Source: PoT sp049331405
GTDB taxonomy: Bacteria; Planctomycetota; Planctomycetia; Isosphaerales; Isosphaeraceae
DNA length: 64,000 nucleotides
Reading direction: 5' to 3'
Assembly (NCBI RefSeq): GCF_049331405.1
Contig: NZ_CP186276.1
Coordinates: 62,001 to 126,000, forward strand
In this document: one piece after another, positions 8,097 to 16,316 of the stretch
Position numbering within the stretch: the stretch's first letter is position 1
Layout: each line of letters starts with the position of its first letter
Notes under the pieces: model-generated
Told to the model about the DNA's origin: nothing
Databases searched by the model: none
Seen by the model: only the letters and a program-made list of their open reading frames with translations
Program-made: the position numbers and the translations under genes

Positions 8097-8912
8097 ATGT
8101 CGGTGATCAGTTCCATCGCACTCAAGGGGGGCGTCGGGAAGACGACGCTCACGCACCATCTGGCAGGGGTCCTGTCGGGATCCGGGAAGCGGATCCTCCT
8201 GATCGACAACGACGCCCAGGGCTCGCTCTCGTCCGGGGTCTTCGGCCCGACCGCGGTCGAGTCGATGGAGCCCTCGGCGACCATCGCCGCGCTCTACGGG
8301 GGGCTCGACCCGCTGCCGGAGCAGGTCATCCTCTCGACCGGGATCGAGCGCCTGGACATCGTCGCGGGATCCATGGCGGCCGCGCGGTTCAACGTCCCCG
8401 AGCCGCACCTCGCGCCGATCGACGTCCAGCTCTGCCTGAGGAACTTCCTCGACGAGGTCCGGGGCCTCTACGACCTCGTGCTCATCGACAACCCCCCGAA
8501 CCTCAACGCGGCGAGCTGGGCCGCGCTGATCGCGAGCGACCACATCATCGTGCCGGTCATCCCCGAGGACTACGGCGCGGCCTCGCTGAGCCCCGTCTTC
8601 GAATCGCTGGCGCTGGTGCGATCCGGGCCCAACCCCAAGCTCAACCTCCTGGGGCTGGTGCTCTCGATGGTGCAGCCGAGGCTGACCGTCCACCAACTCT
8701 ACGAGGCGAGCCTGCGCGAGCAGCACGGCAAGGGAGTGCTCACGTCCCGGATCCCGCTGGCCACCGACATCAAGGAGGCCATCTCCCAGCGTCGACCGAT
8801 CAGCCTCTACAAGCCCAAGGGGGCCTCGACCAAGGCTTTCAAGGCGCTCGCCGAGGAGATGCTCGCGAGGATGGAAGAGGCCTCGAACCCCAGCAACCTG
8901 GAGGCCGCGTAA
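8097..8912 (+). CDS. parA: ParA/Soj-family partition ATPase
   Basis: 271 aa, ATG 8097 with a strong GGAGGAA ribosome site. The deviant Walker A motif with the extra signature Lys is KGGVGKTT at residues 10-17. Walker A' is LLIDNDAQGSLSSG, and the Walker B-like VLIDNPPNLNAAS and a late TDIKEAISQRRPI follow. There is no N-terminal HTH, so this is the short form found in chromosomal Soj and type Ib plasmid ParA; it would not bind operator DNA specifically by itself. ParA hydrolyses ATP on the nucleoid and is stimulated by ParB bound to a centromere. Its stop codon abuts the parB start directly (TAA-ATG), indicating coupled translation. The upstream palindrome array is the likely partition site. 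Confidence 0.93.
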   Translation: MSVISSIALKGGVGKTTLTHHLAGVLSGSGKRILLIDNDAQGSLSSGVFGPTAVESMEPSATIAALYGGLDPLPEQVILSTGIERLDIVAGSMAAARFNVPEPHLAPIDVQLCLRNFLDEVRGLYDLVLIDNPPNLNAASWAALIASDHIIVPVIPEDYGAASLSPVFESLALVRSGPNPKLNLLGLVLSMVQPRLTVHQLYEASLREQHGKGVLTSRIPLATDIKEAISQRRPISLYKPKGASTKAFKALAEEMLARMEEASNPSNLEAA

Positions 8913-9848
8913 ATGGGCAAGGCCGAAGAGCTCCGCCGGATGATGGGCGCCAACATCGCCGAGTCGTCCTCGCGGCGAGACGTCACCCCCGCCCCCGTGC
9001 TCTCGCCGGCCCTCGCGCCCAGGAACGACGGGGCGCAGCGGAGCAAGAACGCGTTCGAGATCCCCATCGACCGGATCGAGCGCGACCCGACCCAGCCTCG
9101 CGAGGAGTTCGACGAGGTCGCGCTGAGCCGGCTCGCGGCCAGCCTCAAGGAACGGGGCCAGCTCCAGCCGGTGCGGGTGCGGCTCGACCAGGCCAGGGGG
9201 GTGTATGTGCTGATCTGCGGCGAGCGGAGGTGGAGGGCGGCCAAGCTGGCCGGGATGCCGACGCTCTCCTGCGTGGTCGCCGAGGCGCCGGAGAGCCCCG
9301 AGGAGCTGCTGGCGCTGCAACTCATCGAGAACGCCCTGCGCGAGGACCTGAAGCCGATCGAGCAGGCGAAGGCGTTCCGCACCCTGATGGACCGCAACGC
9401 CTGGTCGGGGAGCCGGCTCGCCCAGGAGATCGGCATCGACCAGTCGGCCGTCTCGCACGCCCTCCGATTGCTCGAGCTCCCCGCCGAGGTGCAATCCAAG
9501 GTGGAGGAGGGGGTCCTGCCCCCGTCCACGGCCTACGAGATCTCCAAGGTCCCTGACCCCGAGGTGCAGAGAGACCTCGCCGACCAGGTGGTCTCCAGGA
9601 ACCTCTCCCGGGCCGAGACGGCCGAGCAGGTCCGGCGGGTCGCCCTCAAGACGAAGCCCCAGGCCAAGGGAGCGCGAGGGGGCAAGCCGAAGCTTCTGAA
9701 GCCGCGCACGGTCAGGCTCGCCGGGGGCGGGAAGGTCACCCTCGAGCCCTCGAAGAAGGCCACGGAATACGACGTGTTCCTGGAGATGGCGCGGGAGCTG
9801 CTCGCCATCCTCGAGGCGGAGCAGGGGAGCGTCGGCGAAGCCGCCTGA
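8913..9848 (+). CDS. parB: ParB/Spo0J-family centromere-binding CTPase
   Basis: 311 aa, with its ATG immediately after the parA stop. The ParB N-terminal domain begins near residue 49 (FEIPIDRIERDPTQPREEFD). It carries the CTP-binding GERRWRAAKLAGM motif and the arginine patch variant LIENALREDLKPIEQA, followed by a helix-turn-helix around 165-190 (SRLAQEIGIDQSAVSHALRL). The C-terminal 60 residues (KVTLEPSKKATEYDVFLEMA onward) differ from the Lys-rich leucine zipper of typical chromosomal ParB. ParB loads on palindromic DNA and spreads by CTP-dependent sliding. The five palindromes at 7699-8046 are the obvious candidate site. A HigBA pair lies about 290 bp downstream. Confidence 0.92.
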   Translation: MGKAEELRRMMGANIAESSSRRDVTPAPVLSPALAPRNDGAQRSKNAFEIPIDRIERDPTQPREEFDEVALSRLAASLKERGQLQPVRVRLDQARGVYVLICGERRWRAAKLAGMPTLSCVVAEAPESPEELLALQLIENALREDLKPIEQAKAFRTLMDRNAWSGSRLAQEIGIDQSAVSHALRLLELPAEVQSKVEEGVLPPSTAYEISKVPDPEVQRDLADQVVSRNLSRAETAEQVRRVALKTKPQAKGARGGKPKLLKPRTVRLAGGGKVTLEPSKKATEYDVFLEMARELLAILEAEQGSVGEAA

Positions 9849-9918
9849 GCTCGAGACCTTTCCAGATTATCTCGCGCCCCTGAATGCCACCAATCACTCC
9901 CGAGAGTCGAGCCGCGAT

Positions 9919-9938
9919 GACGTGCCCGCGGGCACGTC
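9919..9938. repeat. Perfect 20-bp palindrome downstream of parB
   Basis: GACGTGCCCG is followed directly by its reverse complement CGGGCACGTC with no spacer. It lies 70 bp after parB and about 200 bp before higB. There is no T-run on either side, so it is not a typical intrinsic terminator. It may be a dimer-binding operator, possibly for the HigBA unit. The function is unknown. Confidence 0.55.
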
Positions 9939-10136
9939 GACTCACTCCCGTCCCCCCCGACCATTTCCGGGCACGCAACCTCGCCCTCGGCCGGTCCCGA
10001 CCTGCCGAGGGTTTTCCTTGCGCCTCTCCCCCAACAAAATTCACAAAATGAGAATTCACGACTTGACCGGCGCCCTCGAGTCGCGAACAATAGGACGATC
10101 ACTTGTCCATTAAATATGGCGGACGAGGGCGGGGCG

Positions 10137-10460
10137 ATGGACGTCATCATGACGCGACTGCTGAAGGATTTCGCCGACGAGTTCCCCGATGACGCCTGCC
10201 CGATCTCCGAGTGGATCGACGCGGTGAAGGACGAGATGTGGACGTGCTTCGGCGACGCCCGCCGGAAATTCGGGTCCGTGTCGATCTACAGGGAATGCCT
10301 GATCTTCAACATCGCCGGCAACAAGTACCGCCTGGTCTGCGGCGTGCGATACGCCAACGTCGGCAAGTCGGGCCGTCCGACCCGAGCCATCCTGTTCGTG
10401 AAGGCGATCATGACCCATAAGGACTACGACGAGGACAGGTGGAAATGCCTCTGCGAATGA
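10137..10460 (+). CDS. higB: HigB-family mRNA interferase toxin
   Basis: 107 aa from the ATG at 10137 (MDVIMTRLLKDFADEF), chosen because HigB proteins start at this point and a purine-rich ribosome site precedes it. The ATG at 10116 adds seven residues. The RelE/HigB fold markers are present: ISEWIDAVKDEMWTCFGDAR, then SVSIYRECLIFNIAGNKYRL, and the C-terminal RAILFVKAIMTHKDYDEDRW. HigB cleaves mRNA on the ribosome and is held inactive by HigA. The toxin precedes the antitoxin, the usual hig order, with a 50-bp gap to higA. It lies next to parAB, which suggests a maintenance module. Confidence 0.88.
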   Translation: MDVIMTRLLKDFADEFPDDACPISEWIDAVKDEMWTCFGDARRKFGSVSIYRECLIFNIAGNKYRLVCGVRYANVGKSGRPTRAILFVKAIMTHKDYDEDRWKCLCE

Positions 10461-10510
10461 GCGGGGCCGTGCGTGACATCCGGACCGAACCGATCGGCAG
10501 GAGGAGTGAG

Positions 10511-10942
10511 ATGGGCAACGCATTCGAAGTGATCCCGGCCTCGGGCGGCTACCTGGCGCTGATCGCCGCCTTCCCCCTCCGCCCGATCCGCTCGGACGAG
10601 GAGCTGGAGGCCGCGACCCGATTCCTGGAAGGCCTCGCGCGACGCGACGACCTCGACGACGACGAGGAGGGCTACCTCTCCGTCCTGGTGGACCTCATCA
10701 AGCTGTACGAGGTCGAGCACCACGCCCCCGTCCGACCCGAGCCCGCGGAGATGCTCCGATACTTGCTGGAGTCCCGGGGGGTGTCCCAGGTCGAGCTGTC
10801 GAGGGCGACGGGCATCGGGGTCTCGGCCATCTCCGAGATCCTCAACCGCAAGCGCCGCGTGGCGATGAGCCACGTCGACAAACTCGCCACGTTCTTCGAC
10901 GTCGGACCGGCGCTGTTCGTCGAGCGTGGGGCGGGCGACTGA
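10511..10942 (+). CDS. higA: HigA-family antitoxin with HTH_3 domain
   Basis: 143 aa from the ATG at 10511 (MGNAFEVIPASGGYLALIAA), supported by a GAGGAG ribosome site. A longer frame starts at 10439 but would overlap higB and has no signal. The N-terminal half is the acidic HigA dimerisation region (IRSDEELEAATRFLEGLA, DDDEEGYLSVLVDLIKLYEVE). The C-terminal half, about residues 75-140, is a Cro/C1-type HTH (YLLESRGVSQVELSRATGIG, SAISEILNRKRRVAMSHVDK). It neutralises HigB and probably represses the pair by binding upstream of higB. It converges with the minus-strand devB-like gene 30 bp downstream. Confidence 0.88.
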   Translation: MGNAFEVIPASGGYLALIAAFPLRPIRSDEELEAATRFLEGLARRDDLDDDEEGYLSVLVDLIKLYEVEHHAPVRPEPAEMLRYLLESRGVSQVELSRATGIGVSAISEILNRKRRVAMSHVDKLATFFDVGPALFVERGAGD

Positions 10943-10972
10943 GCGAGGTCCACCCGCGGGGCGGTGGGGCCG

Positions 10973-12136
10973 TCAACCCTTGCGAGGGGCCGAGCCGGCG
11001 CCCGGTTCCGGGGTCTCTTCCTCGAAAGGCCTGCGGACCGTCATGGGATCGACGTCCAGGGAGATCCCTGCGGGGGGGCTCGCGGCCTCGATGTACACGT
11101 CCATCTGCTGGCCGATGTAGAGGGGGATCGCGGGGCTTCCGGGCAGCTCGTAGAGGACCTGCAGGACGCGGGTGTCGACCCGCTCCACCGTCGCCCCCGT
11201 CAGGCTCTGCTTGGGGATGACATAGGGCTCGACGTCGAAGTAGGTGAGCGGGAAGCGCACCTGCGGGCGGCCCTTCAGGGTCGCCACGGCCCGCGAGCGC
11301 GTCGAGAAGTAGGGGAGGTCCTGCTCGTCGATGTTGACGCGCACGTGGAGCCGCCTCATGTCCCCCAGGACGATCAGGGGCTCGTTCCAGTTCAGCGCGG
11401 CGAGCTGGCCGGGGCGGACGTGGACCTGGAGCACCTCGCCATCGATCAGGGCCCGCACCGTCAGCCGCTCGATGTCGATCTTCATCCCCTCGACCTGGCT
11501 CCTCCCCTGCCCGACGGTGGCGCGGGAGACCTGCTTGTCCTTCTCCCAGGTGGCCTTCAATCGCCTCAGGTCGGCCTCCTGGCGGGCGAGTGTCGCCTTG
11601 TTGGCCAGGTAGGTGTACCGATCCTTGTCGCGGTCCGAGGCCGCCTCGGCCCTGCGTTCGAAGAGCGCCTCCGACCGTCGATAGGCGATCTCGGAATCGT
11701 TGAGGTGGGCCCTCGCCTCCTCGACGGCCGCCTCGAAGGTGGGGATGTCGCCGACCTGCGGGGAGACGAGGATGCGCTCGAGCTGCGCCTCCTCGGTGCC
11801 CAGGGTCGCCTCGAAGACCCCGAGTTGGGCCTTCAGGTCGCGGTCGTCGAGCCGGAACAACGGGTCGCCCTTCTTGACCATGTCGCCTCTCTTGACGAAG
11901 ACCTCGACGACGACCCCCGCCACGGGAGCCCCGATCGGGATGTTCTCCCGCCGCGCCTCGATCAGGCCGGCACCGGCGATGGAGCGGAGCCCCCGGGGCC
12001 GGCTCGGCGGCTCGACGAACGGCAAGGCCGGGGGCATCGTCCGCCTGGCGTGGATCACGTTGACGACCTCGAAGACGAAAAAGGCCGCGGCGACGACCGG
12101 CAGCACGTAATTCGCGACGACGTTCTTCGAAAGCAC
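10973..12136 (-). CDS. HlyD/DevB-type periplasmic adaptor of an ABC exporter
   Basis: 387 aa from a GTG at 12134-12136 with GAGGAG upstream. The frame is open further, but that extension would run through the end of the ATPase gene. After a single N-terminal membrane helix (NYVLPVVAAAFFVFEVVNVI) come the lipoyl-like half motif (IGAPVAGVVVEVFVKRGDMV), a long coiled-coil hairpin (about residues 110-200) and the beta-barrel region (VRPGQLAALNWNEPLIVLGD). Adaptors of this class bridge an inner-membrane FtsX-type permease to the outer membrane. It is the last gene of the minus-strand trio permease-ATPase-adaptor. The gene set matches DevBCA/MacAB-type systems. The substrate is unknown. Confidence 0.85.
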   Translation of the reverse strand: MLSKNVVANYVLPVVAAAFFVFEVVNVIHARRTMPPALPFVEPPSRPRGLRSIAGAGLIEARRENIPIGAPVAGVVVEVFVKRGDMVKKGDPLFRLDDRDLKAQLGVFEATLGTEEAQLERILVSPQVGDIPTFEAAVEEARAHLNDSEIAYRRSEALFERRAEAASDRDKDRYTYLANKATLARQEADLRRLKATWEKDKQVSRATVGQGRSQVEGMKIDIERLTVRALIDGEVLQVHVRPGQLAALNWNEPLIVLGDMRRLHVRVNIDEQDLPYFSTRSRAVATLKGRPQVRFPLTYFDVEPYVIPKQSLTGATVERVDTRVLQVLYELPGSPAIPLYIGQQMDVYIEAASPPAGISLDVDPMTVRRPFEEETPEPGAGSAPRKG

Positions 12137-12167
12137 GGGGCAATCTCCTCGGGCGGGGCGGGGTCGG

Positions 12168-12977
12168 TCAGGCAAGGTCCCCGTCCCCGCCCCGACGATC
12201 CTCGGGAAGGGCGGGGGCATCCTTCGTCCGCTCGCGGAGCTCGGTGATCCGGCCGTCATCCATGCGAGCGATCCGGTCGGCGAAGTGGAAGATGCGGCTG
12301 TCGTGGGTCACCACGATCACGGCGCGGTCCTGCCGGACGGCCGCCGCGCCCAGCAGGGCCATGACCGACTGCCCCGTCTCATTGTCGACCGCCGCGGTCG
12401 GCTCGTCGGCGACGATCAGTCGTGGCTCGTGGATCAGGGCGCGGGCGATCGCCGCCCGCTGCTGCTCGCCGCCGGAGAGCTGCGAGGGCAAGCTCTCGAC
12501 CCGGTGGCCCAGGCCGAGGTCCGCCAGCAGGGCCCTGGCCCTCGCCAGGGCCGCCGGCCACGCGGACCCCGCGATGACCAGCGGGATCGCCACGTTCTCC
12601 GCGGCGTCGAGGGCCGGCAGCAGGTTGTATTGCTGGAAGACGAAGCCGATCGACGCGGCCCGGAACTCCGTCTTCTCCGCGTCCCCCATCGCCGTGAGGT
12701 CGCGCCCGAAGACGTCGACGCCCCCCTCGTCGCAATCGAGGATCCCGGCGACGACCGAGAGCAGGGTCGTCTTGCCGCAGCCGGAAGGGCCGACGAGCAT
12801 CGACATCTGGCCGGCGTAGACGTCCCAATCGACCCCGCGCAACGCCAACACCCGGCGTTCCCCGGCGCCGAAGGACTTCACCACCCCGCGGATGCGCACC
12901 GCGAGGCGACGCCCCGGGTCGACCGGGGGCGTGCCGGCGACGGGTCGGCCATCGACCGAGGCCTCCTGGGCGTGCAT
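12168..12977 (-). CDS. ABC transporter ATPase, DevA/MacB-LolD type
   Basis: 269 aa. Walker A is VGPSGCGKTTLLSVVAG, the Q-loop is FVFQQYNLLPALDAAENVAI, the signature is LSGGEQQRAAIARALIHEPR, Walker B is LIVADEPTAAVDNETGQ, and the switch His lies in IVVTHDSRIFHFADRI. These are the features of the MacB/LolD/DevA family that work with mechanotransmission (FtsX-like) permeases. It starts 22 bp after the permease stop and ends 31 bp before the adaptor, so the three form one operon. Confidence 0.9.
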   Translation of the reverse strand: MHAQEASVDGRPVAGTPPVDPGRRLAVRIRGVVKSFGAGERRVLALRGVDWDVYAGQMSMLVGPSGCGKTTLLSVVAGILDCDEGGVDVFGRDLTAMGDAEKTEFRAASIGFVFQQYNLLPALDAAENVAIPLVIAGSAWPAALARARALLADLGLGHRVESLPSQLSGGEQQRAAIARALIHEPRLIVADEPTAAVDNETGQSVMALLGAAAVRQDRAVIVVTHDSRIFHFADRIARMDDGRITELRERTKDAPALPEDRRGGDGDLA

Positions 12978-12999
12978 GACGAGCCACCTCCTCGAAGCG

Positions 13000-14193
13000 T
13001 CAGCCGCGGAAGACCACGGCCGGTTCGAGCCTGATCACACGCCCCAGGCTCAACAGGCTGGCGAAGATGCAGATGAGGACGATGGCCCCGCCGGTGATCG
13101 GCAGGAGTTGCCATGGAGTGAAAAAGGCGAGCTCGGTCCCGCGGGTCAGCAGGCCGATCAGGCCGGCGAGGCCGACCCCCAGGCCGTAGCCGATCAGGCC
13201 GACGACCGTCGCCTGGAGCAGGATCATCCGGACGATCCGCCGGTTCGTCAGGCCCATCGCCTTGAGCACGCCGAACTGCTTGAGGTTCTCGATCGTGAAG
13301 TTGTAGAAGGTCTGGCCCGCGATCGCCGTCCCGACGAGGAAGCCGAGCAGCGTCGTGACGCCGAAGTTGACAGGGATGCCGGTATACATCAGGTAATACT
13401 TCATCGTCATCCACTTGAATTCGTCGCTCGTCGCCGCGCCGAGGCCGGTCCGCAGCGTGATCCGCCGGGCGACCTCCCGCGGGTCCCGCCCGGGCTCCGC
13501 CTTGGCCAGGATGTAGGAGAGGGGCTTGCGCTCCTGGGGCGCGAAATCCTGGGCCCGGGAGCAGGTCGTGTAGATGACCGGATTGGACTGGAAGGTCCTG
13601 GTCGTCTCGCAGATGCCGACGATCACGGCGCGTCGGTCGTTCATCTCCAGCTCGCGCCCGAGGAACCGGCGCAGCTCGTCGACGGTCCCGGCCGATTCCC
13701 CCCCCTGCCCGGGGAAGAGCTTCCGCAAGCCGACCTTGTCGACGATGACCGCGTCAGGCTTCCAGAGGTCGCCCACATCGCCGACGTAGAGGTGCCGCGG
13801 GGCCCCGGCCAGCGAGACGTCATCCAGCCCGAGCAGGATGGCCTGCTCGATGACCTCGCGCCGACGGCCGGTCGCCCGGTCATCGAAGGCCAACCTCGCC
13901 CGCGAGATGCCCTTGTAGAGGGGGACAGCCCAGAGTACCCCGTCGACGCCTCGAACCCGATAGAGGCTGTCCTCCTTCATCGGCTTGACGTCGTCGATGT
14001 TCCCCACGGTGGGATCCATGACCCAGAGGTCGGCTCCGCCGATGTCCGTGATCTGGGCCGCGGTGCGGAGCATGATCCCGCAGAAGATCGAGCCTTGCTG
14101 GGTGATCAGGAGGGCGGAGAAGGTCAGGCCCAGCACGATCCCGGCGAACTTCGCCCCGTCCCCCGTCAGCATCTTGAACGCGACACGACTCAT
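13000..14193 (-). CDS. FtsX-like ABC permease, DevC type
   Basis: 397 aa from the ATG at 14193 (MSRVAFKMLTGDGAKFAGIV), with GGGAGGGG about 9 bp upstream. The frame is open further upstream but only over non-protein-like sequence. The layout is one N-terminal helix (IVLGLTFSALLITQQGSIFC), a large periplasmic domain containing GADLWVMDPTVGNIDDVKP, then three C-terminal helices of the FtsX domain (GFLVGTAIAGQTFYNFTIEN, and FGVLKAMGLTNRRIVRMILL). The GADLWV motif and the length are typical of DevC. It is the first gene of the operon; a sigma-70-like promoter lies 135 bp upstream. Confidence 0.87.
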   Translation of the reverse strand: MSRVAFKMLTGDGAKFAGIVLGLTFSALLITQQGSIFCGIMLRTAAQITDIGGADLWVMDPTVGNIDDVKPMKEDSLYRVRGVDGVLWAVPLYKGISRARLAFDDRATGRRREVIEQAILLGLDDVSLAGAPRHLYVGDVGDLWKPDAVIVDKVGLRKLFPGQGGESAGTVDELRRFLGRELEMNDRRAVIVGICETTRTFQSNPVIYTTCSRAQDFAPQERKPLSYILAKAEPGRDPREVARRITLRTGLGAATSDEFKWMTMKYYLMYTGIPVNFGVTTLLGFLVGTAIAGQTFYNFTIENLKQFGVLKAMGLTNRRIVRMILLQATVVGLIGYGLGVGLAGLIGLLTRGTELAFFTPWQLLPITGGAIVLICIFASLLSLGRVIRLEPAVVFRG

Positions 14194-14327
14194 CGCGGAT
14201 TCGCCCCTCCCGCGGGCCGGCCCGACGCCATCAACGAAAAACGGCCCCGAGGCGCGAATGTCGCACCACGGGGCCGCCATAGCCGATATCAGGGCCGCCC
14301 GTCGCGAGCCGCCCGATTACGGACTGG

Positions 14328-14357
14328 AGTATACTCGGCCCTGCCATCACCGGACAA
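14328..14357 (-). promoter_or_regulatory. Probable promoter of the DevCAB-like operon
   Basis: Read on the minus strand: TTGTCC at 14357-14352, an 18-bp spacer, then TATACT at 14333-14328. It points to the permease start at 14193. The -10 is a good match, the -35 a fair one. Confidence 0.45.
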
Positions 14358-14785
14358 CCCGATCAGGACATTAAAATGCCGCCAGCCCTTCAAGGCACCC
14401 CGACGTGGCCCACCAGGTTCGCCTCGATCTTGCATGCCAACCCGCGACTCCTCCGAACCGGCGGCGGCTTGATTGTTGGAATGCATTTGAACGAATTTCA
14501 TAGAATCAATCACAGTCATAACACTTCCTTGATTACTCGAGTGACCGCGCTCTATTCCATGGATTGATCCCGAGAATCTCGCGGGCGATCGCGACTCGGT
14601 CGCCCCTCGAGACCGATGGGCCCTCGGCGAGCGGACGTCGATGTCCCATGGAGTCCGGACTCATGCTTCATCACCCGGGTTGCTGGAAGCTCGACGATCC
14701 GCGTCCTCGACTGGAAGGAACGGGCCCGGCGGCCCGGGGAGGGTGACGCCGTCGGGAATCGGCCCGACGACCGGGGATCGAGGCG
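14358..14785. other. Intergenic region, no gene seen
   Basis: It contains an AT-rich patch around 14470-14560 unlike the surrounding GC-rich DNA, but no convincing reading frame, tRNA or hairpin. Any minus-strand frame here would run through the promoter at 14328-14357. Confidence 0.4.
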
Positions 14786-14884
14786 ATGAATGGCCGGGTC
14801 GTCCCCTCAACGGTCGCGGTCAGGGGCCTAGGCGACGGCGGGGCGGGGACGCTCCGGGCCGCCATCGTGCAGGCCAATACATGA
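14786..14884 (+). pseudogene. Remnant of a secreted-protein repeat (CSLREA/polymorphic-repeat type)
   Basis: A 32-residue frame reads VAVRGLGDGGAGTLRAAIVQ followed by ANT and a stop. The pattern D-x-G-x-G-T/S-L-R-A-A-I-x-x-A-N is the hallmark of the repeat that opens many large surface proteins (CSLREA-type and right-handed beta-helix proteins), common in planctomycetes. No longer frame continues on either side. It is probably the end of a decayed surface-protein gene. An orphan terminator follows at 14988. Confidence 0.4.
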
Positions 14885-14987
14885 AGCGGGGATGACTCGG
14901 CTCGGGAGGCGTTGACGATAGGTCTTACGAGTCGTTAAGATCTGTTGATTCTCCGCTCGTGATGGGCGGACTCCGGATGGCTAAGGC

Positions 14988-15026
14988 GGCCCCGTTACGC
15001 GAACCTTCGCGTGCCGGGGCCTTTTT
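14988..15026 (+). terminator. Intrinsic terminator without an intact upstream gene
   Basis: GGCCCCG (14988-14994) pairs with CGGGGCC (15015-15021), with an inner GCGAA/TTCGC stem, followed by five T. There is no intact plus-strand gene upstream, only the remnant at 14786. It would insulate the exporter operon starting at 15081. Confidence 0.7.
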
Positions 15027-15080
15027 CATGCGCATCGACGATGGGGCGACGGCCGACGCCCCGGCCCGAGGGGATGTCAC

Positions 15081-16316
15081 ATGGAGACGACAGCAGGAAT
15101 CGATCAGAAGCCACCTCAAGACGATGGGGGCGTTCAAGGGCCGCCTACGCTGGCCGAGTCGGTCGCCGACGCCAAGGTCCGGCCGACCGGGCAGGCTGCC
15201 TCGGGGCCTGCCGAGGCGACTCGGCCGGGGCGGCGATGGCGAGGATGGGCGAGGACCCTCGGGAGATGGCTGCTCGGCTTGGTGATGATGATGCTCGCGG
15301 CCCTCGCCTATCTCCTGTGGGGATACAACCCTGCCGAGAAACTACCGGCCGGATTCGCCGCCGCCAACGGCCGCGTCGAGGCGACGCAAGTCGATGTCGC
15401 CACGAAGGCGCAGAACCGGATCGCCGAGATCCTCGCGGACGAGGGGGATTTCGTCTCCGCCGGCCAGGTCGTCGCCCGGATGGACACCTCGGTGCTCGAC
15501 GCGCAGCTCAGGGAAGCCCAGGCCCAGTTCCGACTGGCGAAGAGCAACGTGGATGGCGCACGGGCCGTCGTCGCTCAGCGGGATCGGCAGAAGGCTGCGG
15601 GCGACTCGATCGTGGCGCAGCACGAGGCCCAGGCCAGCATGCGGAGCCGGCACTTCGACCGCGTCAATAACCTGGCGTCGAAGGGTTCGGCGACGGCGGA
15701 CGAGCTGGACTCGGCCCGGGCGGCCTTCTTCGCGGAGAAGGCCGCCGTGGACGAGGCGAAGGCGCAGGTGACGGCGGCGGAGGCCGCAATCGCCGCCGCC
15801 CGATCGCAGGTCATCGAGGCCGCGGCGGCGGTCGAGGCCTCCATGGCCAGGATCGAACGGATCCGGGCGGAGCTCGAAGACTGCGTCCTGAAGGCGCCCC
15901 GCGACGGCCGCGTGCAGTATCGCATCGCGCAGCCGGGCGAGGTGCTCGGCGCCGGCGGCAACGTGCTGAACCTGGTCGACCTGACCGACGTCTACATGAC
16001 CTTCTTCCTGCCCGAAGCGTCGGCCGGCCGCGTCCGGATGGGCACCGAGGTCCACATCGTCCTCGACGCCTATCCGCAATATGTCGTCCCGGCCGGCGTA
16101 TCGTTCGTCGCGGACGTCGCCCAGTTCACGCCCAAGACGGTCGAGACCGCCGAGGAGCGCCAGAAGTTGACCTTCCGCGTGAAGGCCAAGATCGATAAGG
16201 AGTTGCTCAAGCAATACATCCGCGACGTCAAGACCGGCCTGCCGGGGATCGCTTATGTGCGCCTCGACGCCAACGCCGAATGGCCGGAACGCCTGCGGGT
16301 GAGGCTCCCACGATGA
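15081..16316 (+). CDS. HlyD-family adaptor, YhiI-like
   Basis: 411 aa, ATG 15081 with GAGGGG nine bases upstream. The N-terminal 55 residues are cytoplasmic and are followed by one membrane helix (LLGLVMMMLAALAYLLWGY). Then come a lipoyl-type half motif (NRIAEILADEGDFVSAGQVV), a long Ala/Glu-rich coiled coil (about 135-250) and the second lipoyl half (ELEDCVLKAPRDGRVQYRIA) with a beta-barrel end. It overlaps the next gene by 4 bp (ATGA). The trio adaptor, double-ABC fusion and ABC-2 permease is the yhiI-rbbA-yhhJ arrangement known from enterobacteria. Confidence 0.88.
   Translation: METTAGIDQKPPQDDGGVQGPPTLAESVADAKVRPTGQAASGPAEATRPGRRWRGWARTLGRWLLGLVMMMLAALAYLLWGYNPAEKLPAGFAAANGRVEATQVDVATKAQNRIAEILADEGDFVSAGQVVARMDTSVLDAQLREAQAQFRLAKSNVDGARAVVAQRDRQKAAGDSIVAQHEAQASMRSRHFDRVNNLASKGSATADELDSARAAFFAEKAAVDEAKAQVTAAEAAIAAARSQVIEAAAAVEASMARIERIRAELEDCVLKAPRDGRVQYRIAQPGEVLGAGGNVLNLVDLTDVYMTFFLPEASAGRVRMGTEVHIVLDAYPQYVVPAGVSFVADVAQFTPKTVETAEERQKLTFRVKAKIDKELLKQYIRDVKTGLPGIAYVRLDANAEWPERLRVRLPR

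Noticed and set aside
8913..9848. Canonical parS (TGTTTCACGTGAAACA) near parB
   Set aside because: No such site was found in or around the partition locus.
14289..14519. 76-codon minus-strand frame with a fair ribosome site
   Set aside because: It overlaps the probable DevC promoter, its C-terminal half looks like random GC-rich coding, and no family is recognised.
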